Translations under genes and position numbers: made by a program
Origin: Bacillota bacterium
GTDB lineage: Bacteria > Bacillota > Clostridia > Lachnospirales > Lachnospiraceae
Length of the DNA: 16,221 nucleotides
Direction: 5' to 3'
Assembly (NCBI GenBank): GCA_023419655.1
Contig: JAEZXP010000014.1
Coordinates: forward strand, 1-16,221
The notes under the pieces: model-generated
Databases searched by the model: none
What the model was told of the DNA's origin: nothing
The model's input: the letters and a program-made list of their open reading frames with translations, nothing else
Shown here: piece by piece, positions 1-7,159 of the stretch
Layout: every line of letters begins with the position of its first letter
Position numbering within the stretch: the stretch's first letter is position 1

Positions 1-482
1 GATTGGAGCTGACTCTGACTTCTTCGGAAGCAAAATACCTGAGAAATACGAATTACATCTCTAATCCCAAATATAGAACCGTCGTAGAGGGAACACAGCT
101 GATGAACGGCAATCAGGTACTGGGGTATGCGCGTATTCGTAAAAGAGCGGCCATTACCGGTGAAAATAATGATTACGGCAGAACAGACCGGCACAGACTG
201 ATACTGAATGCTGTTTTTGAAAAGTATAAAACTAAAAATGAACTGGAACTGGTTTCCATGATGTTTAAAATGCTGCCGATGGTAAAAACGGATATAGACA
301 GCAAGGCATTTGAGAAGCTTGTGACTACCTTTGTAGAAATGGGAACGATGAAGATAGAGCAGCTTAGAATTCCCGCAAGCGGTACCTTTACAGACAATGT
401 AAAGGTAAGAGGAATGGATGTATTAATTCCTGACTTGAATAAAAATGTTGTTATTTTACATGAATTTATATTTGGAAAGTAA
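1..482 (+). CDS. LytR-CpsA-Psr (LCP) family protein, 3' end only
   Basis: The frame is open from the left edge, so the 5' part of the gene lies outside the window; the stop is TAA at 480-482. About 159 residues remain. They contain the typical C-terminal half of the LCP catalytic domain: a G-x-Q-x-x-N-G-x-Q-x-L-x-Y-A-R-I-R-K block (visible residues about 30-47) followed by DYGRTDRHR. Family knowledge: LCP proteins are membrane-anchored enzymes that transfer undecaprenyl-linked glycopolymers such as teichoic acids or capsule to peptidoglycan on the outer face of the membrane. The arginines of these motifs contact the lipid pyrophosphate. The membrane anchor expected at the N-terminus is not visible. 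The next gene is a cell-wall peptidase, which fits an envelope role. The family call is secure; the exact polymer cannot be told. Confidence 0.9.
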   Translation, partial: LELTLTSSEAKYLRNTNYISNPKYRTVVEGTQLMNGNQVLGYARIRKRAAITGENNDYGRTDRHRLILNAVFEKYKTKNELELVSMMFKMLPMVKTDIDSKAFEKLVTTFVEMGTMKIEQLRIPASGTFTDNVKVRGMDVLIPDLNKNVVILHEFIFGK

Positions 483-540
483 TGCATGAAGGTACATTCG
501 GATGATATAAGGACGGATGGGATGTAAGATAAATTGTTGT

Positions 541-619
541 AAGGGGCTGTTGCATTATTATGAAGATACACAGTACGTTATAGCTCTGTGTATCTTCTGT
601 ATATTTGTAATAGCCCCTT
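541..619. repeat. Short palindromic element (MITE-like or long hairpin) with GGGGCTGT ends
   Basis: A perfect 12-bp stem, GAAGATACACAG at 562-573 and CTGTGTATCTTC at 586-597, closes a 12-nt loop. Further out, AAGGGGCTGTTGCA at 541-554 pairs with TGTAATAGCCCCTT at 606-619 through 14 positions, two of them G-T wobbles. Transcription would give one long hairpin about 80 nt long. There is no run of T after it, so it is a poor intrinsic terminator for the upstream LCP gene, although it may slow transcription. Its outer ends resemble those of the larger palindrome near 2991-3185, which suggests related small mobile elements. No clear target-site duplication is visible. Confidence 0.6.
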
Positions 620-750
620 TCACGTTATTAAACGATGGTAATAAGCAGGTCAAGTCATAATTTCACAAAATTTCTCATATAACATCAATGGGTGCAAAAT
701 CGCCCATAATAGGAATTAGTCCGGATAATGAGGGCTGATAGAGGAATGGA

Positions 751-1650
751 ATGATTATTATGAAAAGACATCATCCTAATTGGTCGATAATATGCTGTGT
801 TGTCATATTGACGGTATCTGTAATTGTATCGGGTAAGTGCCTGAGGCTTATTGGCCTGGAGCTTCAAATCAGAAATATAATTTCAAAAGGAATAAATTAT
901 GACGAGTTTCGCAATATTAGAATTGAGAAGGCGAAGCTGGATAAGATTCAGGATTATACGGATAAATTGCTAAGGCAATATGATTTTGAAGGATATTCCT
1001 ATATGGATGAAGCCGGATACCTGACCTTTGCCATGTTGTTATCGGATTATGACCTGATTGACGGGGATGTTCCCGATGTGAAGATGTTTCTCCGGGGAAT
1101 AGGAAGGGTATCACAAACCAGGGCTTTTCAGGAGCTGTATCGCTATTACCGGGCCGTATTCTCGGATATTAAGTTTTTTCCAGTTCCCTATATGGGGAAG
1201 GAAGCGAACGGTGTGACCTATGAGGACAGTTGGTATGCTCCCAGGAGCTATGGCGGTGACCGGGGTCATGAGGGAACGGATTTGATGGCGAGGAACAATA
1301 TACGGGGGTATTTTCCGATTATCAGTATTACAGACGGTGTTGTGGAGAAGATGGGATGGCTGGAGCAGGGCGGCAACCGTATCGGTATTCGCTCGGAATC
1401 CGGAGGTTATTTTTATTATGCCCATATGGATACCTATGCTCCGGAGCTAGGATCAGGTGACAGGGTGATTGCAGGGCAGCTTCTGGGCTTTATGGGAGAT
1501 TCGGGCTACGGGAAAGAGGGTACAAAAGGAAAGTTCGATGTTCATCTTCATCTGGGAATCTATGTGCCGTCAGGCACCACAGAAATAAGTGTAAATCCTT
1601 ACTGGATATTAAAAATTCTTGAGGACAGCAGAACGGAGCTTGTCCACTGA
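751..1650 (+). CDS. Membrane-anchored M23 (LytM-type) peptidase
   Basis: A 299-residue protein with one N-terminal hydrophobic segment (about residues 11-28), probably an uncleaved anchor, and an extracytoplasmic part. Residues about 30-145 match no family I recognise. Residues about 150-290 form a peptidase M23 domain. H173 and D177 (RGHEGTD) and H267 (HLHLG) are the zinc ligands, and H225 (YYAHMD) and H265 complete the active site, so it looks catalytically competent. Known M23 enzymes cut peptide cross-links in peptidoglycan. The start at 751 is preferred because GAGGA at 741-745 lies 5-6 nt upstream; a second ATG at 760 is possible but too far from it. It follows an LCP protein and probably takes part in wall remodelling. 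A sporulation role like that of SpoIIQ is possible, but nothing in the sequence decides it. Confidence 0.88.
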   Translation: MIIMKRHHPNWSIICCVVILTVSVIVSGKCLRLIGLELQIRNIISKGINYDEFRNIRIEKAKLDKIQDYTDKLLRQYDFEGYSYMDEAGYLTFAMLLSDYDLIDGDVPDVKMFLRGIGRVSQTRAFQELYRYYRAVFSDIKFFPVPYMGKEANGVTYEDSWYAPRSYGGDRGHEGTDLMARNNIRGYFPIISITDGVVEKMGWLEQGGNRIGIRSESGGYFYYAHMDTYAPELGSGDRVIAGQLLGFMGDSGYGKEGTKGKFDVHLHLGIYVPSGTTEISVNPYWILKILEDSRTELVH

Positions 1651-1706
1651 CATACCCATAATAAATCAAAATTATATTTATGTGGAAACTCGAAGGTAAT
1701 ATATAG

Positions 1707-1774
1707 TATAATGTACACGAATAAGCGAAGCTTGCAAGTTTAATCCGCGAATTTGCTCAAAATCATTGTATAAT
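1707..1774 (+). promoter_or_regulatory. Putative promoter region of the cysteine desulfurase gene
   Basis: Two exact TATAAT boxes lie upstream of the desulfurase start, at 1707-1712 and 1769-1774. The first has a weak TGGAAA-like -35 at 1683-1688 (18-nt spacing). The second has no good -35 at standard spacing. Between them lie two similar 10-11-bp repeats, GCGAAGCTTGC (1725-1735) and GCGAATTTGC (1747-1756). A small inverted repeat, GCAAGTT (1734-1740) with AATTTGC (1750-1756), overlaps them and could be an operator. The existence of a promoter here is likely because a peptidase gene ends at 1650; the exact boxes and any regulator are inference. Confidence 0.4.
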
Positions 1775-1796
1775 ATACAGAAGGACTGTTGAATAG

Positions 1797-2984
1797 ATGG
1801 AAGTATATTTGGATAATGCGGCAACAACGAAGGTAACAGACGGGGTACGGGACATCATGCTGAAGGTATTGTATGAGGATTACGGGAACCCTTCTTCCAT
1901 GCATAGAATGGGAGTAACCGCCGAAGGCTATATGAAGGATGCCGCACAAAGGATTGCAGATTGCCTTAAGGCAGATGCAAAAGAAATCATCTTTACCTCA
2001 GGCGGAACAGAGGCCAATAATCTGGCGATTATCGGGACGGCAGCAGCCTATCACCGGCGGGGAAAGCATATTATCACCAGCAGGATAGAGCACCCATCCG
2101 TACATCAGCCGTTCGTATACCTTGAAGAGAACGGATATAAGACGGACTTTATTCCGGTGGATGGTGCCGGCAGGATTATAAAGGACAAGCTGTATGAAAG
2201 CATAAAAGAGGATACGCTGATGGTATCCCTGATGTATGTGAATAATGAAATCGGTTCTGTCCAGGATATTGAGGAGATTGCAAAGACTCTTAAGATGATA
2301 AAAAAGGATATCATCATCCATGTGGATGCAATTCAGGCCTTTGGTAAATATAGAATCTATCCCAGGAGAACCGGCATCGATTTATTGTCTGTAAGCGGAC
2401 ATAAAATTCATGGCCCCAAGGGCATCGGAGCATTATATATAAGTGACAGCATCCGGGTAAAGCCTATCGTATTCGGCGGAGGACACCAAAGGGGACTGCG
2501 CTCCGGAACAGAGAATGTACCTGCCATCGCCGGTTTAGGACAGGCAGCGACGGAGCTTTACAAGGACTTTGAAGAGAAAATCCGGCATATGTATGAGCTG
2601 AAGCTGGCCTTTATTAAAGAAGTCGGCAGGATGGACGGGGTCATCATTAATGGACTTCCTTCAGAAGAAACCGCAAATTTTTCCATGGAACAGATTAAAA
2701 AGACGGCACCTCATATTATATCGGTAAGCTTTGAAGGGGTAAGGAGTGAGGTTCTTCTTCATGCCCTGGAAGAGAAGGGAATCTATGTATCGGCCGGTTC
2801 AGCCTGCAGCTCCCATCATCCCCAGCCAAGTGCCGCCCTTACGGCAATCGGAGTGTCAAAAAATCTTCTGGATTCCACCTTGCGAATCTCCTTATCGGAT
2901 ATGACGACCCGGGAAGAGATAGATTATACCACCGAGCAGATTAAGGAAGTCCTTCCTTATCTGAGAAGATTTACAAGAAGATAA
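1797..2984 (+). CDS. Cysteine desulfurase (NifS/IscS family), likely sulfur donor for ThiI
   Basis: A 395-residue class V PLP aminotransferase starting MEVYLDNAATTKV, the classic N-terminus of the family. It removes sulfur from L-cysteine to give alanine and an enzyme persulfide. Visible active-site residues are H99 (the IEHPSV motif), D177 and Q180 (HVDAIQ), the PLP-binding lysine K203 (SGHKIHGPKG), and the catalytic cysteine C337 in SAGSACSSHHPQPS. GGTEANN at 69-75 is the cofactor phosphate-binding turn. The length is normal. AAGGA at 1781-1785 lies 11 nt before the ATG. The gene is followed by thiI, as nifZ is in Bacillus subtilis, where NifZ passes sulfur directly to ThiI. That pairing is the best guess here, since no isc or suf scaffold gene is in view. 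A palindromic element separates the two genes. Confidence 0.95.
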   Translation: MEVYLDNAATTKVTDGVRDIMLKVLYEDYGNPSSMHRMGVTAEGYMKDAAQRIADCLKADAKEIIFTSGGTEANNLAIIGTAAAYHRRGKHIITSRIEHPSVHQPFVYLEENGYKTDFIPVDGAGRIIKDKLYESIKEDTLMVSLMYVNNEIGSVQDIEEIAKTLKMIKKDIIIHVDAIQAFGKYRIYPRRTGIDLLSVSGHKIHGPKGIGALYISDSIRVKPIVFGGGHQRGLRSGTENVPAIAGLGQAATELYKDFEEKIRHMYELKLAFIKEVGRMDGVIINGLPSEETANFSMEQIKKTAPHIISVSFEGVRSEVLLHALEEKGIYVSAGSACSSHHPQPSAALTAIGVSKNLLDSTLRISLSDMTTREEIDYTTEQIKEVLPYLRRFTRR

Positions 2985-2990
2985 TAATAA

Positions 2991-3185
2991 CGGGACTGTC
3001 GAAAAATAGCATCAGGCACACAGGTATGAACCTCACACACCGGTACAAGTACAGACACCATAATTTGTAAACCCAAATCGGACATAAGATGTCCGCTTAT
3101 ACGGCATACAAATTACAGTCTCTGTTCTTCTAACGGTGCATTATGGTTATACCTGTGTACCCAATATCATTTTTCGACAGCCCCT
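2991..3185. repeat. 195-bp imperfect palindrome, MITE-like, between the desulfurase gene and thiI
   Basis: The whole segment folds back on itself around a centre at about 3087 (CGGACAT, AAG, ATGTCCG at 3079-3095). The outer ends read GGGACTGTCGAAAAAT (2992-3007) and, inverted, GGGGCTGTCGAAAAAT (complement of 3169-3184). Inner matching blocks include ACACAGGTAT and TAATTTGTA on the left, each found inverted on the right. Short mismatches and shifts between blocks are consistent with an old element. It encodes no convincing protein. Its right part creates an open extension upstream of the true thiI start, which should not be taken as coding. No clear target duplication is visible (TAA/TTA flanks only). 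It may be a MITE or a transcript hairpin that modulates readthrough from the desulfurase gene into thiI. Confidence 0.7.
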
Positions 3186-3237
3186 TATGATAACGAAAAG
3201 CACAAGCCGCCATGAGCCTGTGCAAGAAGGAGGAAAA

Positions 3238-4413
3238 ATGTTTAAGGCATTTTTGATAAAATACGCGGAAATCGGTTTAAAGGGAAATAACCGGTATCTG
3301 TTTGAGAATGCACTTCGTGACAGAATTGCAGGGGTATTAAGTCCTCTGGGACATTATAATGTTACGAAGGAGCAGGGCAGGATTTTTGTGGAATGTCCGG
3401 AGGATTATGATTATGAAGAGACGGTGGAGGCGATGCAGAGGGTATTTGGAATATCGTCCATCTGTCCGGTTGTAGTCATTGACGGCTCGGACTGGGATAC
3501 CCTTACAAATGGTGTGGGCAATTATGTGGAGACCATGTATCCGGACAAGAATTTTACATTCAAGGTAATGGCAAAGCGTGCCGATAAAAATTATCCGATG
3601 ACCTCTCCCGAGATATGCATTGAGATGGGAGCCTATCTGCTTAGAAGATTTACGGAGCTTAAGGTGGATGTCCATGAGCCGCAGGTGTACATTACGGTTG
3701 AGGTTCGTACGAAAGCCTATGTCTATTCCATCATTATTCCGGGACTTGGCGGCATGCCCGTGGGCAGCAACGGAAAAGCAATGCTGCTGTTATCCGGCGG
3801 AATTGACAGTCCCGTAGCGGGATATATGATTTCAAAAAGAGGCGTGTCCATCGCAGCCGTATATTTTCATGCACCTCCGTATACCAGTGAAAGAGCGAAG
3901 CAGAAGGTAGTGGATTTAGCGAAAAAGATGTCCAAGTATACCGGAAGGATAAAGCTTTTTGTGGTGAATTTTACGGATATTCAGCTTTATATCTATGAGA
4001 AATGTCCCCATAATGAGCTCACAATTATCATGCGCAGATATATGATGAGAATTGCGGAGCATCTGGCACAGCAGGAGAACTGTCTTGGGCTTATAACCGG
4101 TGAGAGCATCGGCCAGGTTGCAAGTCAGACCATGCATAGTCTGGCATCGACCAATGAGGTTTGCTCCATGCCGGTGTACAGGCCGCTGATTGCCTTTGAC
4201 AAGAAGGATATTGTGGAGGCCGCAAAGCAGATTGATACCTATGAGACATCCATTCTGCCATATGAGGACTGCTGCACCATATTCGTAGCAAAGCATCCTG
4301 TTATCAAGCCGAACCTTAAGGTTATCCGCAGCTCGGAAAGAAAGCTGGAGGAAAAGATTGATGAGATGGTAGAGACAGCTTTGAATACGGCAGAGATAAT
4401 TGATATCGATTAA
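3238..4413 (+). CDS. thiI: tRNA 4-thiouridine synthase ThiI (no rhodanese domain)
   Basis: A 391-residue protein that adenylates and thiolates U8 of tRNA to s4U, and in some bacteria helps make the thiamine thiazole. Residues 1-60 (MFKAFLIKYAEIGLKG start) form the N-terminal ferredoxin-like domain. Residues about 60-170 are the THUMP RNA-binding domain. From about 180 onward is the PP-loop ATP pyrophosphatase domain with SGGIDSPVAGY at 186-196. The adjacent cysteines C345/C346 (PYEDCCTIF) lie where the catalytic cysteine (Cys344 in Escherichia coli) is expected. The C-terminal rhodanese domain of the E. coli enzyme is absent, as is normal in Firmicutes, so an external persulfide donor is needed; the desulfurase upstream is the candidate. 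The ATG at 3238 is chosen because AGGAGG lies at 3228-3233. An in-frame ATG at 3136 would add 34 residues encoded largely by the palindromic element and is rejected. Confidence 0.97.
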   Translation: MFKAFLIKYAEIGLKGNNRYLFENALRDRIAGVLSPLGHYNVTKEQGRIFVECPEDYDYEETVEAMQRVFGISSICPVVVIDGSDWDTLTNGVGNYVETMYPDKNFTFKVMAKRADKNYPMTSPEICIEMGAYLLRRFTELKVDVHEPQVYITVEVRTKAYVYSIIIPGLGGMPVGSNGKAMLLLSGGIDSPVAGYMISKRGVSIAAVYFHAPPYTSERAKQKVVDLAKKMSKYTGRIKLFVVNFTDIQLYIYEKCPHNELTIIMRRYMMRIAEHLAQQENCLGLITGESIGQVASQTMHSLASTNEVCSMPVYRPLIAFDKKDIVEAAKQIDTYETSILPYEDCCTIFVAKHPVIKPNLKVIRSSERKLEEKIDEMVETALNTAEIIDID

Positions 4414-4437
4414 AACAAAATAGGATGAACCTGTTCA

Positions 4438-4465
4438 CAAAAAAAGAACTGCCATATGGCAGTTC
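4438..4465 (-). terminator. Intrinsic terminator of the minus-strand HPr-like gene
   Basis: The perfect 20-bp palindrome GAACTGCCATATGGCAGTTC at 4446-4465 is bordered on its left by a run of A (4439-4445). Read on the minus strand it is a GC-containing stem followed by a run of T, a good intrinsic terminator, 15 nt after the stop codon of the minus-strand gene. On the plus strand no T-run follows, so it should be weaker for thiI, though the hairpin may still act in both directions. Confidence 0.85.
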
Positions 4466-4480
4466 CGGTAGATAGTTTGA

Positions 4481-4714
4481 TTAATCAACGATATATGGTT
4501 TCAGTATGGAAAGTATCTCTTCAAGATTATCCTCTCCGTGGATGTTCAAATCTATGGACTTAGATAAGTCAAGGCTGAAAATACCCATGATGGACTTTGC
4601 ATCTATAACATATCTGCCTGAAACCAAATCAAAATCTGAATTAAACTTTGTAACATCATTAACGAAGGACTTTACCTTATCAATTGAATTTAAAGATATT
4701 TTAACTGTCTTCAT
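4481..4714 (-). CDS. HPr-like protein lacking the His15 phosphorylation site
   Basis: A 77-residue protein related to the phosphocarrier HPr of the sugar phosphotransferase system. Residues 40-48, KSIMGIFSL, match the conserved block around regulatory Ser46 of HPr (KSIMGVMSL), so S41 corresponds to Ser46. The N-terminal part (ISLNSIDKVKSF) has no histidine where HPr has GIHARPA; the aligned residue is about D12. It therefore cannot carry phosphate from Enzyme I in the normal way. The B. subtilis paralogue Crh likewise lacks His15 but keeps Ser46 and acts only as a CcpA corepressor after HPr-kinase phosphorylation. A Crh-like regulatory role is thus possible but unproven. The gene is monocistronic, with AGGAGG (plus-strand CCTCCT, 4725-4730) 10 nt before its ATG, and it is transcribed against its neighbours. 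Confidence 0.82.
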   Translation of the reverse strand: MKTVKISLNSIDKVKSFVNDVTKFNSDFDLVSGRYVIDAKSIMGIFSLDLSKSIDLNIHGEDNLEEILSILKPYIVD

Positions 4715-4738
4715 AGCAACAAAACCTCCTTATATATC

Positions 4739-4778
4739 AGTATACCTCTATACTATATTTTAACAATTTAAAAGTCAA
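4739..4778 (-). promoter_or_regulatory. Putative promoter of the HPr-like gene
   Basis: On the minus strand, TTGTTA (plus 4761-4766) is followed after 16 nt by TATACT (plus 4739-4744), a reasonable SigA-type promoter ending about 24 nt before the start codon. An overlapping alternative is TTGACT (plus 4773-4778) with TAGTAT (plus 4750-4755) at 17-nt spacing. Either could be used; both are read by eye. Confidence 0.5.
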
Positions 4779-4855
4779 TATGCAAAGTACATAAAATATA
4801 GATGGAAAAGTTGTATAGGTAGGAGAAGATATACCAAAATGGAAAGGATTACGGT

Positions 4856-6208
4856 ATGAACAAGACGGCAGCTTTTTTAACTCTGGGCTGTAAAGTGAAT
4901 TCTTACGAGACAGAAGCAATAAGAGGAATGTTTGAATCGGCAGGTTACGGGGTTGTGGATTTTAAGGATACGGCCGATGTATATATAATAAACACCTGTA
5001 CGGTGACAAATATAGCGGACAGAAAATCCAGGCAGATGCTTCATCAGGCAAAAAAGAGAAACCCCGAAGCCATTATCGTAGCCGTAGGCTGTTATGTCCA
5101 GGCAGCGGAAGATGAGCTTTTGAAAGATAGCAGTGTAGACCTGGTAATAGGCAATAACAGAAAATTAGAAATTGTAAAGCTTGTGGAGAGCTTTGGACAA
5201 GAAAATGATACCAGCAGCAATATGGTAATTGACATCGGAGCAGAAACAGATTACGAGGAGCTGTCCATTATATCTGCGATGGAAAAGACCAGGGCTTTCA
5301 TTAAGATACAGGATGGGTGCAACCGGTTTTGCTCCTATTGTATTATTCCCTATGTAAGAGGAAGAGTCAGAAGCAGGAATCAGGAGGATATTCTAAAAGA
5401 GATTATGCAGCTTTCCGAGGCAGGATATAAGGAATTTGTCCTGACGGGAATCCATATCTCATCCTATGGCACAGACAGGCTGGAGGCAGGAGAAGATATT
5501 TATAAGCGTATGCCCCTGGCCTCCCTGATTAAAGCCATCGGAAGGATACCGGGAATAGAAAGAATCCGGCTGGGCTCGTTGGAGCCGATGATTATAACAG
5601 AGGAATTTGTACAGGAGATTGCCGGGGTAGAGCAGTTTTGCCCTCATTTTCATCTGTCTTTGCAAAGCGGCAGCGATACGGTGCTTGGGCGGATGAACCG
5701 CAGGTATACTTCCGGAGAATACGAGGAAAAGGTGCGGATGATAAGAAGATATTTTGACAATCCTGCTTTTACGACCGATGTTATCGTCGGATTTCCCGGG
5801 GAGACAGACAAAGAGTTTGAGGAAACCCTGGAATTCGTACAAAGGATAGGTTTTTCAGATATCCATGTATTTAAATATTCCAAAAGAGCAGGAACGAAAG
5901 CGGCGAAGATGACAGACCAGATTCCCGAAGAGCGAAAGCAGCAGAGAAGTAATATTCTGATGAATGCTGCCCGGCAGATGACAACGGATTATAAATCCGG
6001 TTTTTTGGGCAGAATAGAGACAATACTGATTGAAGAAAGAATCGTTGTTGAGGGAAAAAAATATCTGACCGGACATAATGAACGGTATCTAAAGCTGGCG
6101 GTATTGTCAGAGAATGACTTGACGGATAAGGAAGATGCAATTAACAAAGTAGTGAAGGCAAGGGTAGAGAAGGATTTGACGAATGATATCTTGTTATGTA
6201 CACTATAG
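4856..6208 (+). CDS. mtaB: tRNA t6A37 methylthiotransferase MtaB
   Basis: A 450-residue radical-SAM methylthiotransferase that converts t6A37 of tRNAs to ms2t6A. The N-terminal UPF0004 domain carries three cysteines for the auxiliary [4Fe-4S] cluster: C12 (TLGCKVN), C48 (INTCTVT) and C79 (AVGCYVQ). The radical-SAM domain carries C155, C159 and C162 in DGCNRFCSYC. A TRAM-like RNA-binding domain fills about the last 65 residues. The order of these motifs and TLGCKVNSYETE point to the MtaB (YqeV) subgroup rather than MiaB or RimO. The length is as expected. AAAGGA at 4843-4848 lies 7 nt before the ATG. The gene is divergent from the HPr-like gene and seems to be a single transcription unit; its promoter must lie between 4715 and 4855 but no strong pair of boxes stands out. 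Confidence 0.96.
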   Translation: MNKTAAFLTLGCKVNSYETEAIRGMFESAGYGVVDFKDTADVYIINTCTVTNIADRKSRQMLHQAKKRNPEAIIVAVGCYVQAAEDELLKDSSVDLVIGNNRKLEIVKLVESFGQENDTSSNMVIDIGAETDYEELSIISAMEKTRAFIKIQDGCNRFCSYCIIPYVRGRVRSRNQEDILKEIMQLSEAGYKEFVLTGIHISSYGTDRLEAGEDIYKRMPLASLIKAIGRIPGIERIRLGSLEPMIITEEFVQEIAGVEQFCPHFHLSLQSGSDTVLGRMNRRYTSGEYEEKVRMIRRYFDNPAFTTDVIVGFPGETDKEFEETLEFVQRIGFSDIHVFKYSKRAGTKAAKMTDQIPEERKQQRSNILMNAARQMTTDYKSGFLGRIETILIEERIVVEGKKYLTGHNERYLKLAVLSENDLTDKEDAINKVVKARVEKDLTNDILLCTL

Positions 6209-6292
6209 CACAATAGTTTGCTTGCTTTGCCAATATTATTCCTGAAAAATCATCTAAAACAGGAGATATAATTTATTTATCAAATTATCTAA

Positions 6293-6321
6293 TTGAATTT
6301 TTGGCATATATATATTAATAT
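6293..6321 (+). promoter_or_regulatory. Putative promoter of the ireB-ruvX cluster
   Basis: TTGAAT at 6293-6298 and TAATAT at 6316-6321 are separated by 17 nt within an AT-rich stretch between mtaB and ireB. This would give a leader of about 60 nt. The leader contains a small CCC-TAATA-GGG hairpin (6362-6372) just before the ireB ribosome binding site. The -10 matches consensus in 4 of 6 positions, so the call is moderate. Confidence 0.5.
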
Positions 6322-6386
6322 AGTATGTAATAGGAAGAATTTATGTTAACAGGAGCGGTAACCCTAATAGGGAAGGAAGTGATTCG

Positions 6387-6647
6387 ATGCGAAAAGTTAG
6401 CAGTACGCAGTATTTTAAAGTGCAAAAAGATACGGAAGCAGTTGTATCCGAAGTGATTCATCAGGTATACGCCGCATTAACGGAGAAAGGATATAATCCG
6501 GTAAATCAAATCGTCGGATATGTAATGTCAGGAGACCCTACATATATAACAAGTCATAAAGGTGCCAGAAGCCTGATTATGAAAGTGGAGAGAGACGAGA
6601 TTATCGAGGAATTATTGCGGTATTATATTGATAAGGAATTTGATTGA
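6387..6647 (+). CDS. ireB: IreB family regulatory phosphoprotein (UPF0297, YrzL)
   Basis: An 86-residue cytoplasmic protein with the family hallmark DPTYITSHKGAR at residues 50-61. In Enterococcus faecalis, IreB is a target of the Ser/Thr kinase IreK and phosphatase IreP and affects cephalosporin resistance; its molecular action is not well known. The N-terminus here (MRKVSSTQYFK) holds S5, S6 and T7, which could be phosphorylation sites, but this is inference. AAGGAAG just upstream (6373-6379) lies 7 nt before the ATG. It is the first gene of the conserved ireB-ruvX-DUF1292 block, whose usual upstream neighbour alaS is not present; mtaB lies there instead. Confidence 0.93.
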   Translation: MRKVSSTQYFKVQKDTEAVVSEVIHQVYAALTEKGYNPVNQIVGYVMSGDPTYITSHKGARSLIMKVERDEIIEELLRYYIDKEFD

Positions 6648-6679
6648 GCCGTATCGTAAGCTCAGAGGGGAATTTTATA

Positions 6680-7126
6680 ATGAGAATCATGGGACTTGAC
6701 TATGGGAGTGTGACGGTAGGCGTAGCGATAAGTGACCCGCTTCTCTTAACTGCGCAGGGAATAGAAGTCATTCATAGAAATAAGGAAAATAAGCTCAGAC
6801 AGACCCTGGCAAGAATAGAGCAGCTTATAACCGAGTATGAAGTATCAAAAATTATTGTGGGATATCCTAAGCACATGAATAATTCAATTGGCGAACGGGC
6901 TGTAAAATCAGAAGAGTTCGCAGAAACTCTTCGCAGAAGGACAAACCTGGAAGTCGTTCTTTGGGATGAGAGATTGACAACGGTAGCCGCCGGGAAGGTT
7001 CTTTCAGAGGGCGGATTAGATTACAGACAGAAGGAATCGGTAATTGATAAGATTGCCGCAGTATTTATTCTTCAGGGATATCTTGACAGATTATATAACC
7101 AGGAGAATAAGAATAATAATGAATAG
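6680..7126 (+). CDS. ruvX: RuvX/YqgF, putative pre-16S rRNA nuclease
   Basis: A 148-residue protein with an RNase H-like fold. MGLDYGSVTVGVAISD at residues 4-19 and WDERLTT at 95-101 are the family signatures, and D7, E97 and D123 make up the expected acidic metal-binding triad. In E. coli YqgF takes part in processing the 5' end of 16S rRNA; a Holliday-junction role has also been proposed for the family. The ATG at 6680 has AGAGGGG (6664-6670) 9 nt upstream and begins directly before the conserved strand. A TTG at 6644, overlapping ireB by one codon, would add 12 unlikely residues and is not preferred. It is tightly linked to ireB and DUF1292. Confidence 0.95.
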   Translation: MRIMGLDYGSVTVGVAISDPLLLTAQGIEVIHRNKENKLRQTLARIEQLITEYEVSKIIVGYPKHMNNSIGERAVKSEEFAETLRRRTNLEVVLWDERLTTVAAGKVLSEGGLDYRQKESVIDKIAAVFILQGYLDRLYNQENKNNNE

Positions 7127-7159
7127 TAGCATGACTATATTTTGAAGGGCTTGAGATAT

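Noticed and set aside
3136..3237. N-terminal extension of ThiI by 34 codons
   Set aside because: The codons lie largely in the palindromic repeat, and a perfect AGGAGG sits in front of the later ATG, where the conserved ThiI N-terminus begins.
4446..4465. Perfect palindrome as an operator or as the thiI terminator
   Set aside because: The A-run on its left makes it a normal intrinsic terminator for the minus-strand gene; on the plus strand it lacks a T-run.
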